Below are positions 25,756 through 35,289 of a stretch of 64,000 nt of DNA, one piece after another; position 1 is the first letter of the stretch, and the number at the start of each line of letters is the position of its first letter. Both the position numbers and the translations under genes were made by a program. Source of the stretch: XYD12-FULL-36-8 sp964613805 (GTDB lineage: Bacteria; Bacteroidota; Ignavibacteria; Ignavibacteriales; Ignavibacteriaceae); the NCBI GenBank assembly GCA_964613805.1, contig CAZTJF010000005.1, forward strand, positions 62,001 to 126,000. The letters run 5' to 3'. A model generated the notes under the pieces. The model did not search any database. It saw only the letters and a program-made list of their open reading frames with translations, and was not told the origin of the DNA.

Positions 25756-27966
25756 ATGAAACATTTATTAAAAGCATTACTTTTTTCTTCTTTTGTTGGA
25801 GCTATCTTTCTAACTACGTTCGCTCAAGCTCCACCGCCCACTAATCTTACTGCAACAAATTATACTGGTCCAATGGCTGTAATAGCTGTTCAACTATCCT
25901 GGTTGGCACCGCCATTGGCAGGTCCCTATATGATTAAATTTAATATTTATAGAAAAGATGGCGGATTAAATGAGCCAGGCACGTTCGTAAAGAAATATCC
26001 GAATGTGCAGATGAGTCAATTTATTGATGCACAAGTTCAACTGGGAAATACATATTCGTACTATGTAACCACCATTGCTCAAACTGGAGAGAGTGAACCA
26101 TCGAACAAAGTTCAGATCACTGTAAGCAATACGCTGCAAAGAGGAATTATCGCAGGTGTTTTAACTAAAGATGTAACAAATGAACCAATTGCAGGCGGAA
26201 AAATTTATTTCTCACCTGTTTCACCAAACGTTTTACCACCAAGCAATACAGGATTTGTGTTTACAACAGATAATCTCGGAAGATTTAGAGCAGTTCTTCC
26301 TACTGCAACATACATAATGAAAAGCAGTGCAAATAGATTTATCACCGAGTACTTTGACAATGTTCTGACTATTCAACAGGCAACTCCTATTGTGCTCAAC
26401 AATCAGGATTCTATTTTTGTTAGTGTAGGATTAGCTCCTTATGTCCCAACACCACAAGCAGTAATTGCTGGGCTTCTAACTGCTGATGCTAACAATAATC
26501 CAATTGCGCGCGGTAAAATATATTTCATTCCAACTCTTGGACCTTCTCCGGCAGTAGTTCTAATGGCTGTTACAGACAGTTTTGGCATATTTAGAAAATC
26601 ACTTCCGGCTGGTTCCTATTATGTTAGAAGCGAAGCTATGGGATATATTCCCGAATACTTTGATAATGTTGGGACGATACAGCAGGCAACTCCTGTGGTT
26701 GTTGCTTCGGGTGATTCGGTATTTCTAAGCATTGGCTTGGCATCTTTTGTTCCGCCGACAATTTATACTTTAAGTGGAAATGTTTCCGATTCACTTGGAA
26801 ATCCTTTAAGAGCTTACATATCAATTCAAGGACTCAGATTAAATTCCCACTTCGCAAACACACATAGGGTAATGACCGATAGCCTTGGTAATTATTCTGC
26901 TCCGGTAAAAGAAGGAGATACTGTAGTTGTTTTCTGTTCGCCTAAAAATCCAGATTACTTCCCCGAATTCTATAATAATAAAAGGACATTTGCCGAAGCA
27001 GATAGAATTTATATCGGAGGAAATATTACTGGAATTAATTTTGTTCTTGAACATAAACCTGTTTATGCAAATGGAATTTCGGGCAGAGTTGCAGATTCTC
27101 TTGGAACCGGTGTTGAGTCTCATGTAACCGCATTTCCGAGATTCATGACTCCAACACCAATAATGTCTCATCGTAAATTTTATCATACCAGCACTGACTC
27201 ACTTGGGAATTATCTTCTTACAAATATTATTCCCGGGCAATACATTCTTTTAGCTAATCCAAGAATAGGTTACCAACCAACTTTCTTTAGGTATGATGGA
27301 ATTCCAACTATGAACTGGAGACTTGCAGATTCTGTAGTAGTAGAACCTGTCGGTGTAGTTCCAAATATTAACTTTACGGTTAAAGCAATATCCTGGAATG
27401 GATTTGCTAAAATTACTGGAGTTATAAAAGATATTTCTGGAAATAAAATCAACGGCGCTTATATTCTGGTTCTAGATCAAGCTCAGCAAACATATTCGTT
27501 TGCGATTTCCGATAAGAATGGAAAATTTGCTGTTGAGGGAGTTACACCAGGAAACTATACGGTGGTTACGAATAAAATGGGATACATAAGCAATCAATCT
27601 TTGAATGTTACTGTTGATTACTTGAATAATATCAACAGCGATCTGTCATTTACACTAACTCCGGATGGAGTAACATCAATAGGAAATAATCCTGTTGAGA
27701 TAAAAGATTTCAAGCTTTATCAGAATTATCCGAACCCGTTCAATCCATCCACTGTTATTAAATATTCTGTTCCGGAGAGAACAGATGTTCGGTTATCAGT
27801 TTACAACATTCTCGGAAGTGAAGTTGCAAATCTTGTGAACGAAACCAAGAACATTGGAGAATACGAAGTAACATTCGATGCATCAAAATTCTCAAGCGGT
27901 GTTTATCTGTACAAGATTGAAGCCGGAAATTACAAGGCAACTAAGAAGCTTATTTTGATGAAGTAG
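25756..27966 (+). CDS. Large exported protein with Fn3-like, carboxypeptidase-regulatory-like repeats and T9SS sorting domain
   Basis: 736 aa from the ATG at 25756, preceded by GGGAGG. An upstream ATG at 25696 would bury the signal peptide (MKHLLKALLFSSFVGAIFLT). Residues 25-125 resemble a fibronectin III domain. Two tandem modules follow that are clearly duplicated: both have an IAG-LT start, a GKIYF segment and EYFDNV-TIQQATP. Three further CarboxypepD_reg-like modules come next. The C-terminus is a canonical type A sorting domain (LYQNYPNPFNPSTVIKYSVP to KKLILMK). A cell-surface or secreted protein is predicted. Confidence 0.88.
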   Translation: MKHLLKALLFSSFVGAIFLTTFAQAPPPTNLTATNYTGPMAVIAVQLSWLAPPLAGPYMIKFNIYRKDGGLNEPGTFVKKYPNVQMSQFIDAQVQLGNTYSYYVTTIAQTGESEPSNKVQITVSNTLQRGIIAGVLTKDVTNEPIAGGKIYFSPVSPNVLPPSNTGFVFTTDNLGRFRAVLPTATYIMKSSANRFITEYFDNVLTIQQATPIVLNNQDSIFVSVGLAPYVPTPQAVIAGLLTADANNNPIARGKIYFIPTLGPSPAVVLMAVTDSFGIFRKSLPAGSYYVRSEAMGYIPEYFDNVGTIQQATPVVVASGDSVFLSIGLASFVPPTIYTLSGNVSDSLGNPLRAYISIQGLRLNSHFANTHRVMTDSLGNYSAPVKEGDTVVVFCSPKNPDYFPEFYNNKRTFAEADRIYIGGNITGINFVLEHKPVYANGISGRVADSLGTGVESHVTAFPRFMTPTPIMSHRKFYHTSTDSLGNYLLTNIIPGQYILLANPRIGYQPTFFRYDGIPTMNWRLADSVVVEPVGVVPNINFTVKAISWNGFAKITGVIKDISGNKINGAYILVLDQAQQTYSFAISDKNGKFAVEGVTPGNYTVVTNKMGYISNQSLNVTVDYLNNINSDLSFTLTPDGVTSIGNNPVEIKDFKLYQNYPNPFNPSTVIKYSVPERTDVRLSVYNILGSEVANLVNETKNIGEYEVTFDASKFSSGVYLYKIEAGNYKATKKLILMK

Positions 27967-27983
27967 TCCAAAACTTAGAGCAT

Positions 27984-28020
27984 AAAAAATGGGAATTCCA
28001 GAAACGGGATTCCCATTTTT
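27984..28020. terminator. Bidirectional terminator between the T9SS protein and tkt
   Basis: AAAAATGGGAAT and ATTCCCATTTTT form a 12-bp stem between convergent genes, with a T-run on each strand. Confidence 0.8.
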
Positions 28021-28042
28021 ATTTAAATATTTATGAAGAGGC

Positions 28043-30064
28043 TTATAAAACCAGATTATTAATTACCCGTTTAGCGGTTGAACAAATGTTCTCAACAGTA
28101 AAGCCGTATTTGTCCATTAATACTTTTTCTGGTGCGGATGCTCCATACTTTTCAATACTTATATTTTCACCAAATCTTCCGGTGTATTTTTGCCAGCCTT
28201 GTGCCGCACCTGCTTCGACAGAAACTTTTGCTAAAACTGAAGATGGCAATACGGATTCTTTGTAATCTGCTGACTGCTTTTCAAACAACTCCCAGCTTGG
28301 AAAACTTACGACTCTAACTTTTATTCTATCTTTCTCCAATTCGGCTGCGGCTTTTAATGCAAGATGCACTTCAGAACCGGAAGCCATTAAAATTAATTCG
28401 GGTTTATCGCTGCTGTCATAAAGGACATAAGCTCCCTTCAGCAAACCTTCAGCCGAAGGATATTTTTTCTGATCGAGAATCGGCAATCCTTGTCTTGTTA
28501 AAAGCAAAGCGACAGGGCTTCTCTTATGCTCAAGTGCATATTCCCAGGAATAAGCAGTTTCGTTTGCATCGGCCGGACGAATTACTACGACCTTTGGAAT
28601 ACATCTTAGCGCTGCCATGTGTTCAATGGGTTGATGGGTCGGACCATCTTCGCCAACACCAATGCTGTCGTGAGTAAAAATATAAATCGGTTTGATGCCG
28701 GAAATTGATGCAAGTCGTATCGAAGGACGCATGTAATCGGAAAAGACAAAGAATGTTCCTCCGTAAGGAATTACTCCGCCATAAAGCGCCATGCCGTTCA
28801 TCAAACTGCCCATTGCATGCTCGCGAACACCATAACGAATGTATCTTCCACCATAATTTGAAGAAGAAAAATTCTCATAAATTTTTACCCGTGTATTGTT
28901 GGAGGGAGTTAAATCTGCCGAGCCACCAATTAAATTTGGAATTGCCGGAGCAATGGCTTCAATCACTTTTCCTGAAGCGGCGCGGGTAGCGATTTTCTTA
29001 CCATCATCTTCGAACACAGGTAATTTGGACTTCCATTCATCACCCATTCGACCATTCATCCAATCAGTCAATTGTTTCGCTTTTTCTGGATATTTTTTCT
29101 TGTAATCCTTAAAAAGTTTTTGCCATTCTGCCTCTTGCTTCTCGCCTCTCGCGTTCACTTGCTTAAAATGTTCTTTGACTTCATCGGGTATGAAAAACGT
29201 TTTTTCGTAATTCCAGCCAAGATTTTTCTTCGCAAGCTTTACTTCTTCTTCACCAAGCGGAGAGCCATGTGCTTCGGATGTACCTTGCTTGTTCGGACTG
29301 CCATAACCAATGTGTGTGTTAGTAATGATAAGAGTTGGTTTATCTAAAGATTTTTGTGCGGATTGAATTGCTGATTCAATTTCATCAGTATTATTTACAT
29401 CGTTAATTCGCAAAACATTCCAATGATATGCTTCAAATCTTTTTTGAACATCGTCTGAATATGAAAGAGAAGTTTTTCCGTCAATTGAAATTCCGTTGTT
29501 ATCATAAAAGAAAATAATTTTGTTCAGCTTTAGATGACCAGCTAATGACGCTGCTTCATGAGAAATGCCTTCCATCAGATCGCCATCACTGCAAATTCCG
29601 TAAATGTAATGATCAAGAATTTTAATATCGGATTGATTAAAGTTTGCTGACAGAAAAGCTTGTGCCATTGCCATTCCAACAGCATTAGAAAATCCTTGCC
29701 CCAATGGTCCAGTCGAGGTTTCAACTCCGGCAGTTAAACCAAACTCAGGATGACCAGGCGTTTTACTTCCCCATTGTCGAAAATTTTTCAGTTCATCTAA
29801 AGAAAGATCGTATCTGCAGAGATGGAGGATGGAATATAGCAGCATGCTTCCGTGACCAGCAGATAAAATAAAACGATCCCGGTTTAACCATTTTGGATTT
29901 GCCGGATTGTGCTTCATGTATTTTGAGTACAGCACATAAACAATCGGTGCGCAAGCCATTGGCATTCCCGGATGACCCGAATTTGCTTTTTGTACCCCAT
30001 CTGCTGATAAAAATCTTATTGTATTAATTGCCAGCTCATCAAGCTGCTTGGAATGGATAGGCAT
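28043..30064 (-). CDS. tkt: Transketolase
   Basis: ThDP-dependent enzyme of the non-oxidative pentose phosphate pathway. 673 aa from the ATG at 30064, which is preceded by AAGGAAA; an ATG 36 nt further upstream lacks this and adds residues outside the family. Motifs: RFLSADGVQKANSGHPGMPM, CSDGDLMEGISHEAASLAGH (ThDP/metal), EDGPTHQPIEHMAALR, and a C-terminal domain ending in KRVINNLVL. It is monocistronic. Confidence 0.96.
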   Translation of the reverse strand: MPIHSKQLDELAINTIRFLSADGVQKANSGHPGMPMACAPIVYVLYSKYMKHNPANPKWLNRDRFILSAGHGSMLLYSILHLCRYDLSLDELKNFRQWGSKTPGHPEFGLTAGVETSTGPLGQGFSNAVGMAMAQAFLSANFNQSDIKILDHYIYGICSDGDLMEGISHEAASLAGHLKLNKIIFFYDNNGISIDGKTSLSYSDDVQKRFEAYHWNVLRINDVNNTDEIESAIQSAQKSLDKPTLIITNTHIGYGSPNKQGTSEAHGSPLGEEEVKLAKKNLGWNYEKTFFIPDEVKEHFKQVNARGEKQEAEWQKLFKDYKKKYPEKAKQLTDWMNGRMGDEWKSKLPVFEDDGKKIATRAASGKVIEAIAPAIPNLIGGSADLTPSNNTRVKIYENFSSSNYGGRYIRYGVREHAMGSLMNGMALYGGVIPYGGTFFVFSDYMRPSIRLASISGIKPIYIFTHDSIGVGEDGPTHQPIEHMAALRCIPKVVVIRPADANETAYSWEYALEHKRSPVALLLTRQGLPILDQKKYPSAEGLLKGAYVLYDSSDKPELILMASGSEVHLALKAAAELEKDRIKVRVVSFPSWELFEKQSADYKESVLPSSVLAKVSVEAGAAQGWQKYTGRFGENISIEKYGASAPEKVLMDKYGFTVENICSTAKRVINNLVL

Positions 30065-30105
30065 ACTAGTTTCCTTAGTTAGTTTATTTATATCTAACAA
30101 AAAAT

Positions 30106-30152
30106 AAACCCAGTTCCTTGAAGCTATTATCTTTTACAAAGTAACTGGATTT
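30106..30152. repeat. Inverted repeat between the 236-aa barrel gene and tkt
   Basis: AAACCCAGTT (30106-30115) pairs with AACTGGATTT (30143-30152) with one mismatch. The AACCCAGTT motif recurs near 8321 and 55883. It lies after the barrel gene's stop and could terminate it. Confidence 0.4.
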
Positions 30153-30168
30153 ATAGTAATTCATTTTT

Positions 30169-30879
30169 TTAATTGAAAATCGAATTAAAATAAGCAACAA
30201 CTCCCGCATGCACAGTAAGCAAATCAGTTTTTGACTTAGTCACTGTATATTTAACTGGAATTGTTGATATGTCAACAGAACCTTCCTTTAAATATTCTGC
30301 TTCACTTCCGAAAAGATATCTCGCTTTCAAATCTAGAAAAAATGCACCCGCATCACTGCCCTCTTCATCACCAGAAGAAAGTTGTATAAGGATGCCCCCT
30401 CCTCCGCCATAACTCCATGCAAAGTCATCAAAGTTGGTTGAACTTGCAACTTCCTGCGAACCTTTGCTTCGAATAGTTGTTTCTGTAAAAATGTATGAAC
30501 CGCCAAATAATCCTTCAATAAATGGACGAACTGATCCGCTGCCAAATCCAAGTTGGAACATAACATGAAAGTTTACAAGATTATTGGACCTCTCAACATC
30601 AACTGTAACATCCGGAATAGTTGTGCTGAAAGGTTCACGGCGAGTTTCTTGTCCATAGTTTAAGTAACCAACATTTATCCCGAGCCCGAAAGGACGATTA
30701 ACTGAAGGAGTTAAGAAAAGATAATGCCCGCTTAATCCAAACCCTGTGCGTTTAACATTATCTTTAAACTCTCCCGAAGGAAAGCCCAGCATGAGGTTTA
30801 ATCCACCCGCTTGAGCAAAACTTTTAGTAAAGCTCATAAATATCACAAGGATTATTACACATAATAATTTTTTTCTCAC
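30169..30879 (-). CDS. Outer-membrane beta-barrel protein
   Basis: 236 aa. A signal peptide (residues 1-23, ending FTKSFAQ) is followed by alternating beta strands (GLGINVGYLNYGQETRREPF, VNFHVMFQLGFGSGSVRPFI, YGGGGGILIQL) and ends with VHAGVVAYFNSIFN. It is similar in design to OMP_b-brl proteins of Bacteroidota. A well-formed promoter lies about 40-70 nt upstream. Function is unknown. Confidence 0.72.
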   Translation of the reverse strand: MRKKLLCVIILVIFMSFTKSFAQAGGLNLMLGFPSGEFKDNVKRTGFGLSGHYLFLTPSVNRPFGLGINVGYLNYGQETRREPFSTTIPDVTVDVERSNNLVNFHVMFQLGFGSGSVRPFIEGLFGGSYIFTETTIRSKGSQEVASSTNFDDFAWSYGGGGGILIQLSSGDEEGSDAGAFFLDLKARYLFGSEAEYLKEGSVDISTIPVKYTVTKSKTDLLTVHAGVVAYFNSIFN

Positions 30880-30917
30880 GAGACCACCTTTTTCATAAAT
30901 TGATTATTTCTCATGTG

Positions 30918-30949
30918 TAAAGATAGTATCACCATGTGAAATCATCAAA
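30918..30949 (-). promoter_or_regulatory. Promoter of the 236-aa barrel gene
   Basis: On the minus strand: TTTG (30949-30946), 20 nt, TATCTTTA (30925-30918). This is a close match to the Bacteroidota TTTG/TAnnTTTG pattern, at a sensible distance from the ATG at 30879. Confidence 0.5.
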
Positions 30950-30973
30950 GATTGGGTGGAAAACTTTAAATGA

Positions 30974-31312
30974 CTAAAGTTTTCCTTCTTTGTACTTCTT
31001 TCTGAAATGAATTTTTTGAAGTTGTCTTTCGATAATTAATTCGGCTAACGTTGAAGGTATATGTGTTCTATTTTTACTTCCAAATAATTCGTTAAGTTTT
31101 TCTTCATTCACATCAATGCGGTAAAGTGTGTTGACAAGAAGATTGTAATTGTTATCAAGCAAATCTCTTAACTTTTCTGTAAGAAATATTTTTAGCTGGC
31201 TTAGGTTTTCAACATCATCAGGGCTTAAAGGCAATTCAAGACCGAAGCGATTGAAAACACTTGAAATTGTCTCTGAAACCTCATGAACTTCTGCTTTTTC
31301 GATGTCACTCAT
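30974..31312 (-). CDS. Small hypothetical protein
   Basis: 112 aa from the ATG at 31312, which overlaps the PAP2-like gene's stop as ATGAGTGA. An upstream ATG at 31405 would lie deep in that gene. The acidic N-terminus (MSDIEKAEVHEVSETIS) and a helical body containing LSQLKIFLTEKLRDLLD and LAELIIERQLQKIHF show no known domain. It is the last gene of the esterase-PAP2 operon. Confidence 0.55.
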   Translation of the reverse strand: MSDIEKAEVHEVSETISSVFNRFGLELPLSPDDVENLSQLKIFLTEKLRDLLDNNYNLLVNTLYRIDVNEEKLNELFGSKNRTHIPSTLAELIIERQLQKIHFRKKYKEGKL

Positions 31313-31955
31313 TTCCCTTATCCTTTTGGGTGAATTTGTACAAACCAAGTTTTGATACAACTTTAAAACAAGTAAAGGTAAAAAAAGGTGCCGCAAAAAT
31401 ATCAATTAAATAGTGAACATGCTGTAAAACTATCGAAACTCCAACAATCGCAGCGCTAATTAGAAAAACATACTTCATTCTTTTTGATTCTACAACAAGA
31501 AAAAGCAAAAACAAAGTTGCGGTATGGCCCGAAAAAAACAAATCCTTTGTTAATGATTTACCAGAGCCAAACATTTCAACAAATGGATCTTTAAGAATAA
31601 TTGTTTTTTCTGGTGCTTCAAACGGCATTAAATACATGGCTATGATTCGAACAATAACTATTGCCGCGTAAACTTGAAATCCCAATAGTAGTTTTTGAGG
31701 ATGCCTAATCAATGAGATAATCCCAACCACCAGACACAAATAAATCAAACCGAAAATCAGCCACGTCAGATCAATCGGTTCAAACAACTTCAATATTGGA
31801 TCGGCTAATAAAACGCCTGGACGCGCTTCTGCAAAGTCTAAAAAATTTCTGTAAGCAATTAGAGTCAAGCCAAGAAAGATAATGCTCACAAAAAATTTGA
31901 TTCTAAACTGAGAAGAGCTTAAAAAAGGTTTCCAGATGGACTTAATATTTTTCAA
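31305..31955 (-). CDS. PAP2-like membrane phosphatase/transferase
   Basis: About 216 aa with six hydrophobic segments. LFFSGHTATLFLLFLVVESK and LQHVHYLIDIFAAP give the two His motifs and the Asp of the PAP2_C (sphingomyelin-synthase-like) group. The start is uncertain: ATGs at 32054-32042 overlap the esterase gene by 59-71 nt, so I chose the TTG at 31955 just after the esterase stop. The family acts on lipid phosphates in the membrane; the substrate is not known. Confidence 0.65.
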   Translation of the reverse strand: MKNIKSIWKPFLSSSQFRIKFFVSIIFLGLTLIAYRNFLDFAEARPGVLLADPILKLFEPIDLTWLIFGLIYLCLVVGIISLIRHPQKLLLGFQVYAAIVIVRIIAMYLMPFEAPEKTIILKDPFVEMFGSGKSLTKDLFFSGHTATLFLLFLVVESKRMKYVFLISAAIVGVSIVLQHVHYLIDIFAAPFFTFTCFKVVSKLGLYKFTQKDKGNE

Positions 31956-31983
31956 ATTTTTAAATTTTTGTATGTGCTTAAAT

Positions 31984-32712
31984 TTAGAATTTAATCTTTC
32001 CCAAATAATAAGGCAGCATTTGCCGCCACGTAGGCCAATCATGAACAACATCATGACCCCAAAGGTCTAACCAATGATTTATTCCTTTTGAATTGAGAAT
32101 ATCAGACAATCTTTTGGATTCTTCCGGTGCCTCATAATCACCCTGTCCGCTCGAAATAATTATTTGTTTTTTCTTTAATTGAATTAGAATTTTCTTATCA
32201 GTAAGATTAGGAAGATAATCTACCGGAGAATTAAAGTAGCAGTTATCGTCATAGTAACCATCCGAATAAGCTTTAATGTCATATGAACCGCTCATTGCAA
32301 TTACTCCAGCAAAAAGATCGGGCCTTCTGAAAAAAGTGTTGGCAGAATGAAATGCTCCGAGCGATGCCCCCGAGGTAACGATCGGACCTTTTCCCTTGCA
32401 ATGCTTTTGGATAAAAGGAACAACTTCCTCTGCAACATACTGATTGAACTGCTGATGTCTTATTGCTCTGTCTGCCGGATGCATATTTCTATTTAACCAG
32501 CTTTCGTTATTTATGCTGTTTATAGAAAATACTTTTATTTCCCCTTTGCTTAAAAATTCACCGATACTATCTATAAGATGAAACCTTTCATATTCTAAAA
32601 AGTCTGCTGCCGCAGTTGGAAATAACAGAAGAGCATAGCCCGAATATCCATATACAACTATTTCCATGTCTTTATTAAGATTGGGACTAAACCATTTGTG
32701 AATTTCTCTCAT
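31984..32712 (-). CDS. Esterase-family alpha/beta hydrolase
   Basis: 242 aa without a signal peptide. The nucleophile elbow is TSGASLGAFHSANTFFRRPD, typical of esterase D/antigen-85-like proteins; GVIAMSGSYDI follows. The acid and His are likely in SSGQGDYEAPEES and WGHDVVHDWPTW. It heads a three-gene minus-strand operon and is divergent from the carotenoid operon. The substrate is unknown. Confidence 0.78.
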   Translation of the reverse strand: MREIHKWFSPNLNKDMEIVVYGYSGYALLLFPTAAADFLEYERFHLIDSIGEFLSKGEIKVFSINSINNESWLNRNMHPADRAIRHQQFNQYVAEEVVPFIQKHCKGKGPIVTSGASLGAFHSANTFFRRPDLFAGVIAMSGSYDIKAYSDGYYDDNCYFNSPVDYLPNLTDKKILIQLKKKQIIISSGQGDYEAPEESKRLSDILNSKGINHWLDLWGHDVVHDWPTWRQMLPYYLGKIKF

Positions 32713-32843
32713 AGAATTTCTTTCGTTTTAAGTTGCATGATTTTTTATTTTGAAATCTATTCAAATTTCTATTTTGAAAGAAATCACTTTTGTAAATCTT
32801 CAGCATTCAGTTCATCAAGTTTTTATCAGGAAAAGTAATTTCA

Positions 32844-32851
32844 TATATTTC
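32844..32851 (+). promoter_or_regulatory. Candidate -7 element of the carotenoid operon
   Basis: TATATTTC in the 263-nt divergent gap resembles TAnnTTTG. The preceding TTTCA is shared with the leaders at 55987 and 58659. No good -33 element is visible, so this is tentative. Confidence 0.25.
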
Positions 32852-32975
32852 AATGTCAACAGGATAAACTATCTTGCCATTGATGCATAAAATTCAACAG
32901 CTTATCCGACTTAAGAAAAACAAAAATTTTGGAAAAATTAGGAACTTAAACTCATATTTTAGGGTTCTGAGAGGT

Positions 32976-34466
32976 ATGAAAACAAAAGAAATTATAATAA
33001 TTGGATCAGGATTAGGTGGTTTATCTACCGCTTTGCGGCTTTCTAAAGAAGGGTACAAAGTAAAGATTTTAGAAAAACATTCAAAACCCGGCGGTAGATT
33101 AAATCAGATTAAAATTGATGGGTTTACCTTCGATTTCGGACCATCTTTCATGAGCATGAGCTATGAATTAAATGAGTTGTTCGACAGCTATAAAATTCCG
33201 AATCCAATAAAGTTAACTGAACTTGATCCACTTTACCAAGTTTACTTTGAGAACCATGAAAAACCTTTTAAGATTTGGAAAACACTGCCAAAATTAGAAG
33301 CGGAATTCAAGAACGTCGAACCAAATCTTGCAGCAAAAGTTGAAAGATACTTAAAACGAGCAGGTGAGTTTTTCCATGATACCGAAGACAAAGTTGTTAA
33401 AAGTAATTATAAAAATTTAGTTGATTACTTATTAAAACTTACTCGAGTTCCCCAAAAGCATATTCCATATTTGTATAAAACAATGTGGAGTGAAGTCGAA
33501 AAGAATTTTGATTCTGAAGAAGTTCGCGTGATTTTTTCATTAGTTGCGTTCTTTCTTGGTTCAACGCCATTTGAAACTCCGGCAATTTATTCTTTACTGA
33601 ACTACACCGAGATGAAGCATGACGGCTACTGGAAAGTTGAAGGCGGAATGTACAAGATAGTTGAAGAAATCGTTAAGATTCTTCAAGCTGAAGGAGTAGA
33701 ATTTCATTACAATACTGAGATTGTTGGAGTAGATAATTCAAACGGAAAACTTTATTCTTTGATTGATCAAAATGGTAAGAAATGGAATGCTGATATTTTT
33801 ATTTCAAATTCTGATGCAGCATCATTCCGGGGTCAAGTTCTAAAGAGAAAGAAATTCACTGAAGAAAAACTTGATAAAATGGATTGGACGCTTGCACCGT
33901 TCACAATTTATCTGGGAGTAAAAGGAAAAATTGACAGCTTAATGCATCACAATTATTTCCTTGGAAGCAACTTTAGAGGATATGCTGACACGATTTTCAC
34001 ATCGTCTATCAGCCCGCAGAAGCCGTATTACTATGTGAATGTTTCTTCTAAGTCATTTCCGGAATGTGCGCCAGAAGGTTGTGAAAATATTTTTATTCTT
34101 TGTCCCGTACCGGATCGAAGATTCAAAAGCAATTGGGATGATAAAGAGGAATTAGCAGATAATATCATTGACGATCTTTCTAAAAGAACAAATTTTGACA
34201 TAAAGAAAAACACTCTGGTAAAAGAGATTTACAGCCCGGTTGAATGGGAATCTATGTTCAATTTGTACAAAGGATCGGGTTTAGGTTTAGCTCACGGAAT
34301 AAATCAAGTTGGAGCTTTTCGTCCTAAAAACAAAGACGAAGAATTCCCAAACTTATATTATGTTGGCGCATCAACAACTCCCGGAACGGGTTTGCCAATG
34401 GTAATAATTAGTTCAAAATTAGTAACAGAGAGAATCTTAAAAGACTATGGAAGCATTATATCATAA
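32976..34466 (+). CDS. crtI: Phytoene desaturase CrtI
   Basis: FAD-dependent desaturation of phytoene towards lycopene. 496 aa from the ATG at 32976 (GAGAGG just before), which places the dinucleotide fold IIIGSGLGGLSTALRLSKEG at the very N-terminus as in the family. EKHSKPGGRLNQI and the C-terminal block FRPKNKDEEFPNLYYVGAST followed by TPGTGLPMVIISSKL are CrtI signatures. It is the first gene of the carotenoid operon and overlaps crtB by 20 nt. Its order next to crtB supports the phytoene rather than a later step. Confidence 0.9.
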   Translation: MKTKEIIIIGSGLGGLSTALRLSKEGYKVKILEKHSKPGGRLNQIKIDGFTFDFGPSFMSMSYELNELFDSYKIPNPIKLTELDPLYQVYFENHEKPFKIWKTLPKLEAEFKNVEPNLAAKVERYLKRAGEFFHDTEDKVVKSNYKNLVDYLLKLTRVPQKHIPYLYKTMWSEVEKNFDSEEVRVIFSLVAFFLGSTPFETPAIYSLLNYTEMKHDGYWKVEGGMYKIVEEIVKILQAEGVEFHYNTEIVGVDNSNGKLYSLIDQNGKKWNADIFISNSDAASFRGQVLKRKKFTEEKLDKMDWTLAPFTIYLGVKGKIDSLMHHNYFLGSNFRGYADTIFTSSISPQKPYYYVNVSSKSFPECAPEGCENIFILCPVPDRRFKSNWDDKEELADNIIDDLSKRTNFDIKKNTLVKEIYSPVEWESMFNLYKGSGLGLAHGINQVGAFRPKNKDEEFPNLYYVGASTTPGTGLPMVIISSKLVTERILKDYGSIIS

Positions 34467-35289
34467 AACAACGTTCAAGCTTAGCAAGGTAATCACCCGA
34501 AGCTACAGCACCTCATTCAGCTTAGGCACAAGTGTTTTTGCTCCGGCTTACAAGGATGCAATTTATGCCATTTATGGTTATGTGAGATTGGCTGATGAAA
34601 TTGTTGATTCGTTTCATAATCATAATAAAAGAGAGCTTTTTGATGAGTTTAGAAAGGGAACCTATAAGGCAATTGAAAGTGGTATTTCAACAAATCCTGT
34701 TATCAATGCTTTTCAAGTAACTGTTAACAAATATGGAATAGACCGTGAATATATTGATGCCTTTCTTAACAGCATGGAATGGGATTTAGATAATAGTTAC
34801 TATGATAAAAAGAATTACGATAATTATATTTATGGTTCAGCCGAGGTTGTAGGATTGATGTGCTTAAGAGTTTTTTGCAATAATGATGATAAACTTTTCA
34901 ACGAGCTTTTACAGCCAGCTAAAAGTCTTGGATCAGCTTTTCAAAAAGTTAACTTCTTGCGCGATATTAAAAGTGATATTGAGGAGAGAGGAAGAATCTA
35001 TCTTCCCGGTGTTGACCATGCTGTAAAAATCAACAACGAGAATAAAAAAATTCTTGAACATGATATTGATAACGAATTTAGAAATGCTTTAAGCGGAATT
35101 AAAAGGCTTCCAAGCGGAGTTCGATTGGGAGTTTACTCTGCATACCTTTATTACTTAATTTTGTTTAACAAAATTAAACGTCTTGATGTTGATGAGCTTT
35201 TAAGAAAGCGTGTACGAATTTCCAATTGGACTAAGCTTGCGTTGCTAATCAAATCACTTGTTGAAGTCAAAATATTACGAAGTACATAG
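34447..35289 (+). CDS. crtB: Phytoene synthase CrtB
   Basis: Condenses two geranylgeranyl diphosphates to phytoene. 280 aa. The first Asp-rich motif is DEIVD in VRLADEIVDSF and the second is DIKSD in FQKVNFLRDIKSDIEERGRI. SYSTSFSLGTSVF near the N-terminus also fits. No GGPP synthase gene is in the window. It overlaps crtI by 20 nt, and its stop is directly followed by the next ATG. Confidence 0.93.
   Translation: MEALYHKTTFKLSKVITRSYSTSFSLGTSVFAPAYKDAIYAIYGYVRLADEIVDSFHNHNKRELFDEFRKGTYKAIESGISTNPVINAFQVTVNKYGIDREYIDAFLNSMEWDLDNSYYDKKNYDNYIYGSAEVVGLMCLRVFCNNDDKLFNELLQPAKSLGSAFQKVNFLRDIKSDIEERGRIYLPGVDHAVKINNENKKILEHDIDNEFRNALSGIKRLPSGVRLGVYSAYLYYLILFNKIKRLDVDELLRKRVRISNWTKLALLIKSLVEVKILRST

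Noticed and set aside
28132..29347. Several plus-strand ORFs opposite tkt
   Set aside because: They are shadows of the transketolase reading frame with no family similarity.
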